From Zavarzinia marina (GTDB lineage: Bacteria > Pseudomonadota > Alphaproteobacteria > Zavarziniales > Zavarziniaceae), in assembly GCF_021568905.1 (NCBI RefSeq), contig NZ_JAKGSB010000002.1, positions 62,001 through 126,000 on the forward strand: a stretch of DNA of 64,000 bases. Reading direction: 5' to 3'. The notes below the pieces were generated by a model that saw only the letters and a list, made by a program, of their open reading frames with translations, searched no databases and had not been told where the DNA came from. Both the position numbers and the translations under genes were made by a program. This document shows, piece after piece, positions 46,828-56,399 of the stretch (position 1 is its first letter; the number at the start of each line of letters is the position of its first letter).

Positions 46828-48210
46828 TCAGGGATTGAGGGGAGACCAGGCCGGATCGGAACCGTCCTGGGGCGTGGGCAGCAGACGCAGGTTGAAACCC
46901 GTCACGTCCACCGTATAGAGCTTCACCGTGCCCGCGGCGCCGGGCGACTGGCGGAAGAAGGAGATGACGCGGCCGTTGGGCGCCCAGGTCGGGCCCTCGT
47001 CGAGGAAACTCTCGGACAGGATGCGTTCGCCGGTGCCGTCGGGGCGCATCACGCCGATGGAGAAGCGCCCGCGCGAAATCTTGGTGAAGGCGATCAGATC
47101 GCCGCGGGGCGACCAGACCGGCGTCGCATAGCGCCCGTCGCCGAAGGAGATCCGCTTGCCGCCGCCACCCGACGCGCTCATGACGTAGAGCTGCTGGCCG
47201 CCGCTCTGATCCGAATTGTAGACGATCTGGCTGCCGTCCGGCGAATAGGAGGGCGAGGTGTCGATGGCGGGGCCCGACGTCAGACGGGTGATCCGGCGGG
47301 TGCGCAGGTCGACCGTATAGATGTCCGTATTGCCGTCCTTGGCCATGGACATGACGACCTTGTTGCCGTCGGGCGAGAAGCGCGGCGCGAAGGTCATGCC
47401 CGGGAAATCGCCCAGGACTTCCTGCTGCCCGGTGTCGATGTTGAACAGATAGACCCGCGGCTTGTCGTTGAAATAGGACATATAGGTGATGGTCTGATCG
47501 CGCGGGGAGAAGCGCGGCGTCATCACCAGATCCTTGCCCGAGGTCAGGAAGCGGTTGTTGGCGCCGTCCTGGTCCATGATCGCGAGACGCTTGATGCGCC
47601 GGTTCTTCGGGCCCGATTCCGAGACATAGACGATGCGGGTGTCGAAATAGCCGTCCTCGCCCGTCAGCCGCTTGTAGATGGTGTCGGCGATGATGTGGGC
47701 GACCCGGCGCCAGTTCGCCGAATCGGCGGTGAAGGCCGTGCCCGTCATCTGCTGCTCGGCCTGGGTATCCCAGAGCCGGAATTCGAACACCACCTTGTTG
47801 CCCTGAGGCACGACCCGCCCGGCGACCAGGGCATCGGCACCGGCGCCGCGCCATGCCGTCAGCGCCGGCTGGCCCTGAATCTGTTCGGGGGTCTGGGGAT
47901 AGACGCCCGCGGAAATCGGACGAAACAGGCCGGAACGTTCGAGATCGGCGGAAACCACCGCCGAGACCTGGGCACCGAGGTCGCCGCCGGCGAAGCGCGG
48001 CACGGCGATCGGCATCGCCTCGCGGGTGCCTCTATTGAGGGTGAATTCCTCCGCGCCGGCCGGGAGCGCGGCGAGCGACGACAGCACGAGCCCGAGGCCG
48101 AGCAGCACGGCGCGGAGCACGCCGCCCCTGCGCCTCGCCCTCACGTCCCCGGCGGCCTTCACGTCTTTGGCCGTCTTCACGGAAATCCCTGCGCAATGCC
48201 CGGTCATCAT
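46828..48210 (-). CDS. tolB: Tol-Pal system beta-propeller protein TolB
   Basis: A 460-residue periplasmic protein. After an unusually long, Arg-rich N-region the signal peptide ends near PAGA-EEF. The TolB N-terminal domain ([32 protein letters not shown]) precedes a six-bladed propeller with repeats such as [12 protein letters not shown] and [12 protein letters not shown]. Two adjacent ATGs (48210, 48207) are possible starts. The preceding tolQ, tolR and tolA are not in this window; chorismate mutase lies upstream instead. Confidence 0.95.
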   Translation of the reverse strand: MMTGHCAGISVKTAKDVKAAGDVRARRRGGVLRAVLLGLGLVLSSLAALPAGAEEFTLNRGTREAMPIAVPRFAGGDLGAQVSAVVSADLERSGLFRPISAGVYPQTPEQIQGQPALTAWRGAGADALVAGRVVPQGNKVVFEFRLWDTQAEQQMTGTAFTADSANWRRVAHIIADTIYKRLTGEDGYFDTRIVYVSESGPKNRRIKRLAIMDQDGANNRFLTSGKDLVMTPRFSPRDQTITYMSYFNDKPRVYLFNIDTGQQEVLGDFPGMTFAPRFSPDGNKVVMSMAKDGNTDIYTVDLRTRRITRLTSGPAIDTSPSYSPDGSQIVYNSDQSGGQQLYVMSASGGGGKRISFGDGRYATPVWSPRGDLIAFTKISRGRFSIGVMRPDGTGERILSESFLDEGPTWAPNGRVISFFRQSPGAAGTVKLYTVDVTGFNLRLLPTPQDGSDPAWSPLNP

Positions 48211-48362
48211 GTCATCCGTCGCGATGGTTCGCCGAATCAGTCCAGCCGAAGCTAGGTGGGAAAAATGGCAAACCCTTGACCGAGGCGCCAGCGATCGCCC
48301 CGCGCGCGAATGCGATTGCCGCCACCTGTTGCCCATTCGACTCGGTGGCCGTCGGCGGGCCG

Positions 48363-48647
48363 TCAGTCGGTCGCGGCGTCGGCGATGGCGCGGTGGTGGC
48401 GGATCACTTCGCCGACGATGAAGTTCAGGAATTTCTCGGCGAATTCGGGGTCGAGGCGCGCCTGTTCCGCCCGCGAGCGCAGGCGCCGGATCTGTCGCGC
48501 CTCGCGCTCGGGATCGGCCGGTGGCAGGCCGTGCTCGGCCTTCAGCGCCCCGACAGCCTGGGTACAGCGGAACCGTTCCGCCAGCATGTGGATGAGGGCG
48601 GCATCGATATTGTCGATACTGTCGCGCAGGCGCTGGAGTTCCGGCAT
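48363..48647 (-). CDS. chorismate mutase (AroQ type)
   Basis: A 94-residue all-helical protein. [33 protein letters not shown] matches the AroQ helix 1, with the substrate-binding Arg and the DxxLi/LLaeR pattern. [35 protein letters not shown] supplies the remaining helices. It interconverts chorismate and prephenate. ATG 48647 has GGAG at good spacing; an upstream GTG at 48686 would add 13 residues. Confidence 0.87.
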   Translation of the reverse strand: MPELQRLRDSIDNIDAALIHMLAERFRCTQAVGALKAEHGLPPADPEREARQIRRLRSRAEQARLDPEFAEKFLNFIVGEVIRHHRAIADAATD

Positions 48648-48903
48648 GATCTCCGCCGTCCCGTCGCCGCCGGCCGCGCCCGTCACGCCCGTCCCCGCTT
48701 CATGCCTTTATCCCTCTTCATTCCCGGCTTCTCTCCATGCGCATCCCCTCCTCACATTTTCTCCTTGCCGGGCCGCGTCGCGCCCCGGATCCGGGTGTCG
48801 GCCCGGCGTGCCGCCTACGCTTGCCGAAATGTGCCGTTATCGCAAGCCCGCGTCGGGCGGCCGCTATTGCCGCCAAAGACGAACCCAAATATCCTTTGCC
48901 GGA

Positions 48904-49731
48904 ATGATTGAGGACAGGGCCTTGACGGAGACTTCGGACGCCACCCAGCGGCGCGAAGCGGGACGACACGACGCCGCGAAGGGCGTGGACGGCGACGCGC
49001 CGCAGGCGGAGGCGCCGGCCCCCGGCACCCCGAAGGGCCTGCAGGCGGCCCGCGCCGGCCGGCGCCGCCTGGGCGTGGTGCTGAAGCCCGCGGCGCAGGC
49101 GCGCAGCCGCAACAAGCTCGAGAAGCTGCTGGAAGTCGGTCACGCCATGATGATCGAGGTCGGCTTCGACCGCATGCGCGTGGTCGACATCGCCGAGCGC
49201 GCGGGCTGTTCCACCGGCGCCTTCTACCAGCGCTTCGCCGACAAGGACGCGCTGCTCGAGGCGCTCGCCCAGCGTTTCGCCGAACGGGCCTGGACGATGC
49301 TGGACACCATGCTGGTGCCGGAACGGTTCGAGGGCCAGCCCTTCGCCCTGGTCGTCCGGCGCATGCTGGTGGTCATGGTGCGCCTCGCCAGCGCCAATGC
49401 CGTCCTGCTGCGGGAAGTGGTGCGGGCGGCGTTGCGGGACATGGGCGCCTGGACCTATTTCACCGACATGCGCGACCATCTGAAGGCGCGGCTGATCGAG
49501 GTCGCCCGCCAGCATCCGGAAGTCGCGGACCGGGGCGATCCCCACGGCCCCATTCACCTGGCGGTCGAGATCATCCTGTCGACCCTGATCAGCCGGTCGC
49601 TCGCGGACCAGCAGGTGATGGGCATTTCCGACGACGATCTCGCCGCCGAACTGGCGACGGTGATGATCCGCTACCTCGAGCTCGAGGACGCGCCCTGGGA
49701 TCCCGCCCTCTCGCCCTCGATCGAGGATTGA
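48904..49731 (+). CDS. TetR family transcriptional regulator
   Basis: A 275-residue protein. The first about 70 residues are low complexity and charged. The TetR DNA-binding domain follows (HAMMIEVGFDRMRVVDIAERAGCSTGAFYQRFADKDALLEAL), and the C-terminal helices form the ligand domain. It faces a second TetR gene tail-to-tail (7-bp gap). ATG 48904 is used, though a start nearer the DNA-binding domain cannot be excluded. The 256-bp gap before it has no other gene I can support. Confidence 0.88.
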   Translation: MIEDRALTETSDATQRREAGRHDAAKGVDGDAPQAEAPAPGTPKGLQAARAGRRRLGVVLKPAAQARSRNKLEKLLEVGHAMMIEVGFDRMRVVDIAERAGCSTGAFYQRFADKDALLEALAQRFAERAWTMLDTMLVPERFEGQPFALVVRRMLVVMVRLASANAVLLREVVRAALRDMGAWTYFTDMRDHLKARLIEVARQHPEVADRGDPHGPIHLAVEIILSTLISRSLADQQVMGISDDDLAAELATVMIRYLELEDAPWDPALSPSIED

Positions 49732-49738
49732 TCGAAGC

Positions 49739-50347
49739 CTAGCGGGGCACCGCGCCCTTCAGGAAGATCTCGACGCCGGCGCCGATCCAGGCCGCGATCT
49801 CGGCGTCCGTGGGCGGTTCGCCGGAGAGCATGGCGTAGCGCGTCAGGTCGGCGAACACCATCGACAGCAGCATGGCCGCCGCCCGCCGGGGATCGTCCAG
49901 GCGCAGCCAGCCCGCCTCGCACTGCCGGGCCAGCCAGCGCCCGACGGCGGCGATGATCTTCTCGTGCCCCTCGCGGTAATAGGCCGTCACCATCTCCGGC
50001 ACGCGCATCATCTCGGTCGTCGCCAGGCGATTGGCGGCGAGGCCCGGCGCCGACAGGCCGTAGCCCGCCAGTTCGGTTAGAAGCCGGACCAGTTCCGGCG
50101 CCAGATCCTCCGCCCGCGCGACGACATAGGTATCGAGCCCGGGCAGCATCAGCGCCATGAAGCTCGAAATGACGTCGGCCAATATGTCCGTCTTGGTCTC
50201 GTAGAAGCGATAGATGGTCTTGGTCGAGACCCCGGCCGAGCGGGCGATATGGCCGACCGAGGCGGCGGCGAAGCCCTCGGTCATGAATTCGGCCCGCGCC
50301 GCGTTCAGGATCGCCTCCCGCACATCCGCCTCGTCACGTCTCGCCAC
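49739..50347 (-). CDS. TetR family transcriptional regulator, divergent from the DUF1214 operon
   Basis: A 202-residue regulator with the N-terminal HTH RAEFMTEGFAAASVGHIARSAGVSTKTIYRFYETKTDIL and a helical TetR_C ligand domain. The GTG start at 50347 has GGAGG six bases upstream. The gene is divergent from the four-gene operon at 50480-54040, with 132 bp between, so it is the most likely repressor of that operon. The ligand is unknown. Confidence 0.88.
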   Translation of the reverse strand: MARRDEADVREAILNAARAEFMTEGFAAASVGHIARSAGVSTKTIYRFYETKTDILADVISSFMALMLPGLDTYVVARAEDLAPELVRLLTELAGYGLSAPGLAANRLATTEMMRVPEMVTAYYREGHEKIIAAVGRWLARQCEAGWLRLDDPRRAAAMLLSMVFADLTRYAMLSGEPPTDAEIAAWIGAGVEIFLKGAVPR

Positions 50348-50479
50348 CCTCGTCCTCCGCTACGCCACAGATTCCCCTTGACGGGAAGATCCCCCCGACG
50401 AAGACTGCCGCCAAGGAAAACAGAAATTTTCCATTTTCGCCAGACCCGGACGCAGAAGCCGAGAGGCAGAGGAGGAAAC

Positions 50480-51562
50480 ATGACGGAAGGGGTCGAGGAC
50501 CGCATCCTGAGCGGTGAAGCCTGGCAGGATTTCTGCCGGACCATCGCCAATGCCGGCAATGTCATCCTGCGCGAGACGGCGCCGGGCACCGTGCTCGACC
50601 GGGCGGAGGGCATCCGCTACATCTCCCGCCTCACCCGCGCCTTTCTGGAATCCGCCGTCGAATATGCCGATCCGGATTTCCCGGCGCTGCGCCGCCTCGC
50701 CCATGAGACGGTGAAGATCGGCGCCGACAATCCGGACAACGTCTATCTGGCGGCGACGGTCGCGGGCGACCGCGACTATCGGATCACGGGACGGCGCGGC
50801 ACCATTTCCTATTTCTCCATCGGCTCCAAGGCGAACCGCTATGCGATCGACGGCACCATGGCCTCGACCGGGGAGTTGAACGACAAGGATCTGGCGATCG
50901 GCCCGGACGGCCGTTTCGAGATCGTCGCCAGCGCGACGCCGAAGCCCGGCAACTGGCTGCCGCTGGCCGAGGACAGCACCCTGCTGGTCGTCCGCCAATC
51001 CTATCTCGACCGCGAGACGGAGGTGCCGGGCGAATATTCGATCGCATGCATCGGCGGCCCCGAGACGCCGCCGCCGCTGCCTGCCGCGCATCTGAACGAC
51101 GCCCTGCAGAAGGCCGGCATGGGGGTGATGGGCACCGCCTTCATCTTCGCGCAGTGGACGGAACTCTTCATGTCCCGCCCGAACGAACTGCCCGACTGGG
51201 GACAGGCGATGTTCCAGAAGGCGGGCGGCGATCCCGACATCTTCTATCTGCACGGCTATTGGCACATCGGCCCGGACGAGGCCTGGGTGATCGAGACCGA
51301 GGTTCCGGACTGCCCCTATTGGAACTTCCAGCTCAACAACTGGTGGATGGAGAGCCTGGACTACCGCCACCACCGCATCTGGGTGAACAAGCATACCGCC
51401 GACCTGAACTCCGACGGCACGCTGACCCTGGTGATCGCGCCGCGCGACCCCGGCTTCGGCTGCTGGATCGACACCGCCGGCCACGACCGGGGCACTGCCC
51501 TGCTGCGCTGGCTGGGCGCGAAGGACCACCCGCTGCCGCGCTGCCGCGTCGTGAAGATCTGA
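50480..51562 (+). CDS. DUF1214 domain protein
   Basis: A 360-residue protein without signal peptide. The DUF1214-like region is in the C-terminal half (YWHIGPDEAWVIETEVPDCPYWNFQLNNWWMESLDYRHH and LTLVIAPRDPGFGCWIDTAGH). Such proteins often sit in steroid, terpenoid or aromatic degradation clusters, but a reaction is not established. GAGGCAGAGGAGGAAAC precedes ATG 50480. It is the first of four genes with gaps of 29, 16 and 21 bp. Confidence 0.78.
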   Translation: MTEGVEDRILSGEAWQDFCRTIANAGNVILRETAPGTVLDRAEGIRYISRLTRAFLESAVEYADPDFPALRRLAHETVKIGADNPDNVYLAATVAGDRDYRITGRRGTISYFSIGSKANRYAIDGTMASTGELNDKDLAIGPDGRFEIVASATPKPGNWLPLAEDSTLLVVRQSYLDRETEVPGEYSIACIGGPETPPPLPAAHLNDALQKAGMGVMGTAFIFAQWTELFMSRPNELPDWGQAMFQKAGGDPDIFYLHGYWHIGPDEAWVIETEVPDCPYWNFQLNNWWMESLDYRHHRIWVNKHTADLNSDGTLTLVIAPRDPGFGCWIDTAGHDRGTALLRWLGAKDHPLPRCRVVKI

Positions 51563-51591
51563 AGAATAAGCGATCCGAGGAGGAAACACCG

Positions 51592-52746
51592 ATGGCCGAA
51601 CCCCTTTCGGTCGACGCCCTGATGGCCCAGGCCCGGAACGAGTCGGGTCTCGAGGATTTCGGCGATCCCTGGTTCCTCGAGCCGCTGAACCGCCTGGTCG
51701 CCTCCCTGAACGCGGAAGGCGATCTCTCGGAGATGGGCGGCTTCATCCAGAGCGGCAACATCAGCAAATATCTGGGCGAACGCCTGCGCAAGATCCAGCT
51801 CTTCAAGGACCATCCCGAAATCGCCGACGAGGTGGTGACGGTCCGGGCCGAGATCGTCGGCCTGCCGCGCACCGGCAGCACCATGCTGCACCGCCTGCTC
51901 GCCTGTTCCGAGGAACTGACCTCGACCTTCTCGTGGGAACTGCTGAATCCCCTGCCCTTCCCGGGCGAGAGCGGCGACGGCCCGAGTCCGCGGATCGAGG
52001 CGGCGGAACAGATGACCCAGATCTATCTGGCGACCATGCCCGAGATCGCGGCGATCCATCCGATAGACCCCGTCGGTTACGAGGAGGACGTGCTGCTGCT
52101 CGACCGTTCCTTCATCTCGACCGGTTACGCCACCATGCTGAAGGTGCCGAGCTACGACGCCTTCCTGCTCGACTTCGACCAGACCCCGGCCTACCGCGAA
52201 TTGAAGGACTGGCTGAAGATCCTGCAATGGCAGGCGCCCGCGCGCCGGGGCAAGGACTGGCTGCTGAAGTCGCCCCATCACCTGACCGCCCTGCCGGCGC
52301 TCTTCGCCGTGTTTCCCGAGGTCAAGGTGGTGATGACCCATCGGACCCCGGTGCAGACCGTGCCCTCCTATGCCTCCATGGCGGCGGCGCTGACCCGGCC
52401 CAATACGGACGCCCTGGTACCGGAGGCGATCGGCCCCTTCTGGGTCAGGCGCTTCAGGCGCTCGCTCGGCGAAGTCGTGGCGCTCCGCGAACAATATCCG
52501 GACCGTTTCATCGACGCCCGCTACGAGGACGTGCAGCGCGACCCCGTGGGCGAGGCGAAGCGCGTCTATGCCGCCCTCGGCCTTCGCTTCGGCGCGCCGG
52601 AAGAGGCGGCCATGCGCGACTGGCTGGAACAGAACGCCCGCGACCGCCATCCCGCCCATCACTATTCGGCGGCGGAATTCGGCCTGACGGCCGAGGCGCT
52701 GGAGACGGATTTCGCCTTCTACATCGACGCCTTTCTGAAGAACTGA
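51592..52746 (+). CDS. sulfotransferase family protein
   Basis: A 384-residue protein. The PAPS 5'-phosphosulfate loop is IVGLPRTGSTMLHRLL near residue 90. A later region, WLLKSPHHLTALPALFAVFPEVKVVMTHRTPVQTVPSYASM, contains the 3'-phosphate-binding Arg/Ser typical of the Sulfotransfer_3 family. It may transfer a sulfuryl group to a small-molecule alcohol, or act as a non-sulfating homologue. GGAGG precedes ATG 51592. Same operon as the DUF1214 gene. Confidence 0.87.
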   Translation: MAEPLSVDALMAQARNESGLEDFGDPWFLEPLNRLVASLNAEGDLSEMGGFIQSGNISKYLGERLRKIQLFKDHPEIADEVVTVRAEIVGLPRTGSTMLHRLLACSEELTSTFSWELLNPLPFPGESGDGPSPRIEAAEQMTQIYLATMPEIAAIHPIDPVGYEEDVLLLDRSFISTGYATMLKVPSYDAFLLDFDQTPAYRELKDWLKILQWQAPARRGKDWLLKSPHHLTALPALFAVFPEVKVVMTHRTPVQTVPSYASMAAALTRPNTDALVPEAIGPFWVRRFRRSLGEVVALREQYPDRFIDARYEDVQRDPVGEAKRVYAALGLRFGAPEEAAMRDWLEQNARDRHPAHHYSAAEFGLTAEALETDFAFYIDAFLKN

Positions 52747-52762
52747 GCAGGGGGAGGTTACA

Positions 52763-53545
52763 ATGCTGCTGCAGGACAAGGTGGTGATCGTCACCGGCAT
52801 CGGCCCCGGCATGGGCGCCAAGATGGCGCGCGACGCCGCCGCCGCCGGCGCCAGGGTGGTGATGATGTCGCGTTCCGACTTCATCATGAAGGACGTGGTG
52901 ACCGAGATCGAGGCGGCGGGCGGCACCGTCACCGCCGCGCTCGGCGACGTCGCCAAGCCCGAGGATTGCGAGCGCGTGGCCAAGACCGCGATCGACACCT
53001 ACGGCACCATCGACGGGCTGATCAATTCCGCCTACTACCACCCGCCCATGGTGCCGCTGCTCGACAATGACGCCGACGACCTGCGCCAGGCCTTCGACGT
53101 CATCGTCGGCGGTGCTCTGAACATGGTGCGCGCCGTGCGCCCGACCATGCAGGCCAAGGGCAAGGGCGCCGTGGTCAACATCGGCACCATGGCCGACCGG
53201 AAGCCCATGGCGGGCGAAGGCGGCTACGTGCTGGCCAAGGGGGCGCTGGCCGCCCTGACCCGCCAGCTCGCGCTCGAACTCGGGCCCGAGGGCATTCGCG
53301 TCAACATGACGGTCATGGGCTGGCTGGGCGGGCCCGCCACCGACATGTTCTTCGAATGGCGCGCCATGTCGACCGGCAAGACCAAGGAGGACGCCGTGGC
53401 GGAGGCGACCGCGCGCATCGCGCTGGGCAGGATCCCGCCCGACGACGAATGCGGCCGCGCCGCCCTGATGCTGCTGTCCGATTACGCCGTGCAGATCTCG
53501 GGCGCCATGCTCGACGTCAACGGCGGCGAATACATGCCCGCCTGA
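52763..53545 (+). CDS. short-chain dehydrogenase/reductase (SDR)
   Basis: A 260-residue classical SDR. The cofactor motif TGIGPGMG fits TGxxxGxG, and the YxxxK catalytic pair is YVLAK. The position of the catalytic Ser, 13 residues before Tyr, holds Thr (NIGTMADRKP), a conservative change. NSAYYHPPM replaces the usual NNAG. C-terminal GAMLDVNGGEYMPA is family-like. It probably oxidises or reduces an intermediate of the operon's pathway. Confidence 0.88.
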   Translation: MLLQDKVVIVTGIGPGMGAKMARDAAAAGARVVMMSRSDFIMKDVVTEIEAAGGTVTAALGDVAKPEDCERVAKTAIDTYGTIDGLINSAYYHPPMVPLLDNDADDLRQAFDVIVGGALNMVRAVRPTMQAKGKGAVVNIGTMADRKPMAGEGGYVLAKGALAALTRQLALELGPEGIRVNMTVMGWLGGPATDMFFEWRAMSTGKTKEDAVAEATARIALGRIPPDDECGRAALMLLSDYAVQISGAMLDVNGGEYMPA

Positions 53546-53566
53546 TCCCCAGGGAAGGAGAGAGCC

Positions 53567-54040
53567 ATGGCCCTGCGCCTCGAGGACATGGAGCTGATCA
53601 AGCAGCTCAAATACAAATATTGCCGCGCCATCGACACCTGCGATCTCGAACTTCTCGAAAGCCTGCTGACGCCGGATGCCGAGGTCGACTATCAGGGCGG
53701 CATCTACCGCTTCAAATACGAGGGGCGGGACAATGTGATGCAGGCGATCAAGGAAGCCTTCAGCCCGGAACTCGTCTCCAGCCACACGGTCCATCACCCG
53801 ATCATCGACATCCATGACGACGACACCGCCGACGGCCATTGGACCCTGATCGACTGGACCCTGAGCATCGCCTTCCAGAACACGGTGGTCGAGGGCAGTT
53901 CCTTCTACGTCGACAAATACGTGAAACTCGACGGCAAATGGCTGATCCGGAAGGCGACCTATACCCGCCTGTTCGAGCGCGTGCACCAGATCCCGGACGC
54001 CAATCTGACCGCCCATCTGCTGGGCAGCAAGGCGGTCTGA
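53567..54040 (+). CDS. SnoaL/NTF2-like protein
   Basis: A 157-residue cone-shaped NTF2-fold protein. MELIKQLKYKYCRAIDTCDLELLESLLTPDAEVDYQGG is typical of SnoaL-like hydratases/isomerases, and DGKWLIRKATYTRLFERV follows. Related proteins act as dehydratases or isomerases in steroid and aromatic pathways. GGAAGGAG precedes ATG 53567. It is the last gene of the operon; a strong hairpin follows. Confidence 0.82.
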   Translation: MALRLEDMELIKQLKYKYCRAIDTCDLELLESLLTPDAEVDYQGGIYRFKYEGRDNVMQAIKEAFSPELVSSHTVHHPIIDIHDDDTADGHWTLIDWTLSIAFQNTVVEGSSFYVDKYVKLDGKWLIRKATYTRLFERVHQIPDANLTAHLLGSKAV

Positions 54041-54059
54041 TCCGATCGCCGCAAAGGCA

Positions 54060-54096
54060 ACGGCCGCCCGGATCGCTCCGGGCGGCCGTTTCCGTT
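54060..54096 (+). terminator. Rho-independent terminator
   Basis: ACGGCCGCCCGGA (54060-54072) and TCCGGGCGGCCGT (54077-54089) form a perfect 13-bp stem with loop TCGC, followed by TTCCGTT. It can serve the operon and possibly the convergent autotransporter gene. Confidence 0.8.
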
Positions 54097-54109
54097 CGAA
54101 GGCCCCGCC

Positions 54110-56128
54110 CTAGAAGGCGACGCGGGTCCGGAAGGTGACGAGGTGGTTGGTATAGTCCTCGTTGCCGAAGATGCCCTCGTAGTCGAGGCCCATGGCGAAA
54201 TCATAGGTCACGGGGAAGCTGAGACCGCCGCCCAGCCGGGCATAATTGCGGTCCGGATTGGCGTTCCGCGTGGCGAGCGTGGTGCCCGTCGCGATGACCT
54301 GCTGGTTCACGGTCAGCGCGTCGTCCAGATATTCGTGGACCCAGCCGGCCGAGGCCCGGAGCAGAACCGTATCGGCGAGGATATAGGACGGCACGCCCAT
54401 TTCCGCGCCGAGACCGACCTCCGTGGTCAGGGAGTCGGACGAGAAACCCGACACCGTGCGCGCCCCGACGCCACCCGTCTCCGAGAAGCCGTCGACCGAC
54501 GAGGCGTGGTAGCGCAACTCGACATAGGGTACGAAGGCGAGAGTCGCCCCCTCGACGTCCGACGGCATGTCGAAGCGATAGCCGGTGCGAAGCAGGGCGC
54601 CGAAATCCGACGAGTCGATGTCGGCCGAGAACCGGTTGGCGCCCGCCACGCGATCGCTCTCGTTGGCCAGCCAGGAATAGCCGATGGTGGCGTCCACCGT
54701 CAGATTGTCCAGGAGAGTGGCGCCGCCATAGGCGAGCAGGGTGACGCCATTGCCGTCCGCGTTGGATCCGCCGTCGTGGGCATCCGACGAATAGCCCGAC
54801 CAGCCGAGACCGATGCCGACGATGGCATTGTTCACCACGTCGCCCCCGGACACGAGTTCGTAGTCGATGCCGGCGGTGATGGCAAAGCCGGTGATGTCCT
54901 GGCCGAGGGCTCCGCCGCTGGTGCTGAGCTTGCTGCTGCTGACCGAGCCGGTCAGGAAGGCGCGCAGGCCCGAGACGCCGAACATGTTGCTGGCCATCGT
55001 ATCGCCCGACGCCGCCCCCATCGCGTAGGGCGCGCCGTCCATCATGGATGCGACCGTCGACAGGGTGGAGGTCTCGCCGCCGCCGATGCGGCCGGTCATG
55101 CGCAGGCCGATGTTGCGGAAGTGCTCGTTGGTGACGAGCAGCGGCATGTCGACATAGAGCGGATAGATGTCGGTCTGGGTGCCGCCGAGCGCCGAGCCAC
55201 CGACGCCGGCGAAGGCGAAGATGAAGGTGTTCTGATCGTCGGCCGCATTGCCCCCGGCGCCGGTCGCCTGACCGAGCGAGAAGACTTCCGCCCCGACGGC
55301 CCGCAGCGCCTCGAGCGCCTCGGCCTCGTTGGCGGCGGCACCGTAGAAGATGGTGAATTCCTTGGTGTCGCCAACGGCCAGATTGCCGAAGCTGAAATCG
55401 AAGGTGGCGCCGTGATCGGCCGGGCCGTCATCGACGAAATTCGAATCCTGCGGTGCCGTGATGTTGCCGGTCGCCACCAGCGGGCTGCCGTCGGCGAAGC
55501 CGTTGTCGCTGGTCGCGACGATGTCGGTGGCCGGCAGGCCCTGGATGGTGACGAATTCGGAGAATTCGGTGGGCGGGATATCCCAGTCCATGGCGCGGCG
55601 ATAGCGCAGGTCGCCGATGTCGGCCGTACCCGTGTTCTCGATCGCCACGTCGACGGCATAGAGCCGGGCATCGACGCTGGGATGATAGTCATGGGTGACC
55701 TGAAGGCCGAGCGGGCTGCCCGCGACGCTGACGTCGACACGGGAGACGGCACTGTCGCCGGTCGAGCGCGGATCGGTGCCGGTGCCCGAGACGGTCAGAG
55801 TGGCGCCGCTCAGGTTGGCGTCGCCGAAGCTCTCCCCCGCCTTGCCGAAGAATTCGGCGCCCGAGCCGGCAGTGGTGAAATCCGCCACGCCCCAGCCTTC
55901 GCAGGCACAGCCGGGCGTCAGGGCATCCTGCGCGCCGAGAGGTGACGGCAGGAAGGTGAGACCGACACCGCCGGTCACCAGATTGCCTTCGGCATTGACG
56001 CCGAGCGCGACCGTACCATTGTCGATGATGGCCTGCGCCGACGCCTGGCCGGCCAGCAGGCCCGCGCCGAGCATCAGCACCGGCAAGGAGACCGCGGCGG
56101 TCAGCATTGAACGCTTGAATACAGACAT
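54110..56128 (-). CDS. autotransporter domain protein (outer membrane)
   Basis: A 672-residue protein. The signal peptide (MSVFKRSMLTAAVSLPVLMLGAG ... ASA-QAI) is followed by a passenger of about 370 residues. The C-terminal about 270 residues form a beta-barrel with alternating strands (LLAYGGATLLDNLTVDATIGYSW, LAFVPYVELRYHASSVDGF) and end in Phe (RTRVAF), as outer-membrane barrels do. The passenger has no repeats and no recognised catalytic motif; it contains YAVDVAIENTGTADIGDLRYRRAMDWDIPP. GGGGGGAA precedes ATG 56128. The 271-bp gap upstream of it shows no other gene. Confidence 0.83.
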   Translation of the reverse strand: MSVFKRSMLTAAVSLPVLMLGAGLLAGQASAQAIIDNGTVALGVNAEGNLVTGGVGLTFLPSPLGAQDALTPGCACEGWGVADFTTAGSGAEFFGKAGESFGDANLSGATLTVSGTGTDPRSTGDSAVSRVDVSVAGSPLGLQVTHDYHPSVDARLYAVDVAIENTGTADIGDLRYRRAMDWDIPPTEFSEFVTIQGLPATDIVATSDNGFADGSPLVATGNITAPQDSNFVDDGPADHGATFDFSFGNLAVGDTKEFTIFYGAAANEAEALEALRAVGAEVFSLGQATGAGGNAADDQNTFIFAFAGVGGSALGGTQTDIYPLYVDMPLLVTNEHFRNIGLRMTGRIGGGETSTLSTVASMMDGAPYAMGAASGDTMASNMFGVSGLRAFLTGSVSSSKLSTSGGALGQDITGFAITAGIDYELVSGGDVVNNAIVGIGLGWSGYSSDAHDGGSNADGNGVTLLAYGGATLLDNLTVDATIGYSWLANESDRVAGANRFSADIDSSDFGALLRTGYRFDMPSDVEGATLAFVPYVELRYHASSVDGFSETGGVGARTVSGFSSDSLTTEVGLGAEMGVPSYILADTVLLRASAGWVHEYLDDALTVNQQVIATGTTLATRNANPDRNYARLGGGLSFPVTYDFAMGLDYEGIFGNEDYTNHLVTFRTRVAF

Positions 56129-56399
56129 TGAATTCCCCCCTCGACATGGGAAACCATCCGGCCCAGGCCGGCTTCGAAACCCAATCGAACTGACATACTG
56201 AATGCGGCGCTGGCCCCCCCGGACCTGATCACCGTCGGCACTAGCATTGAGCAATGATCCGCGACAAATCAATACAATTTCCGATTTCGGGAAGACGGGC
56301 TCAATCCCCGGTGGCACAACCGCCCTCGGGTGCCGGAAATTCCACGTATCGGCGCGAATTCCACGTGACGGATGCGAGCCATGCATACAATCACGGGCC

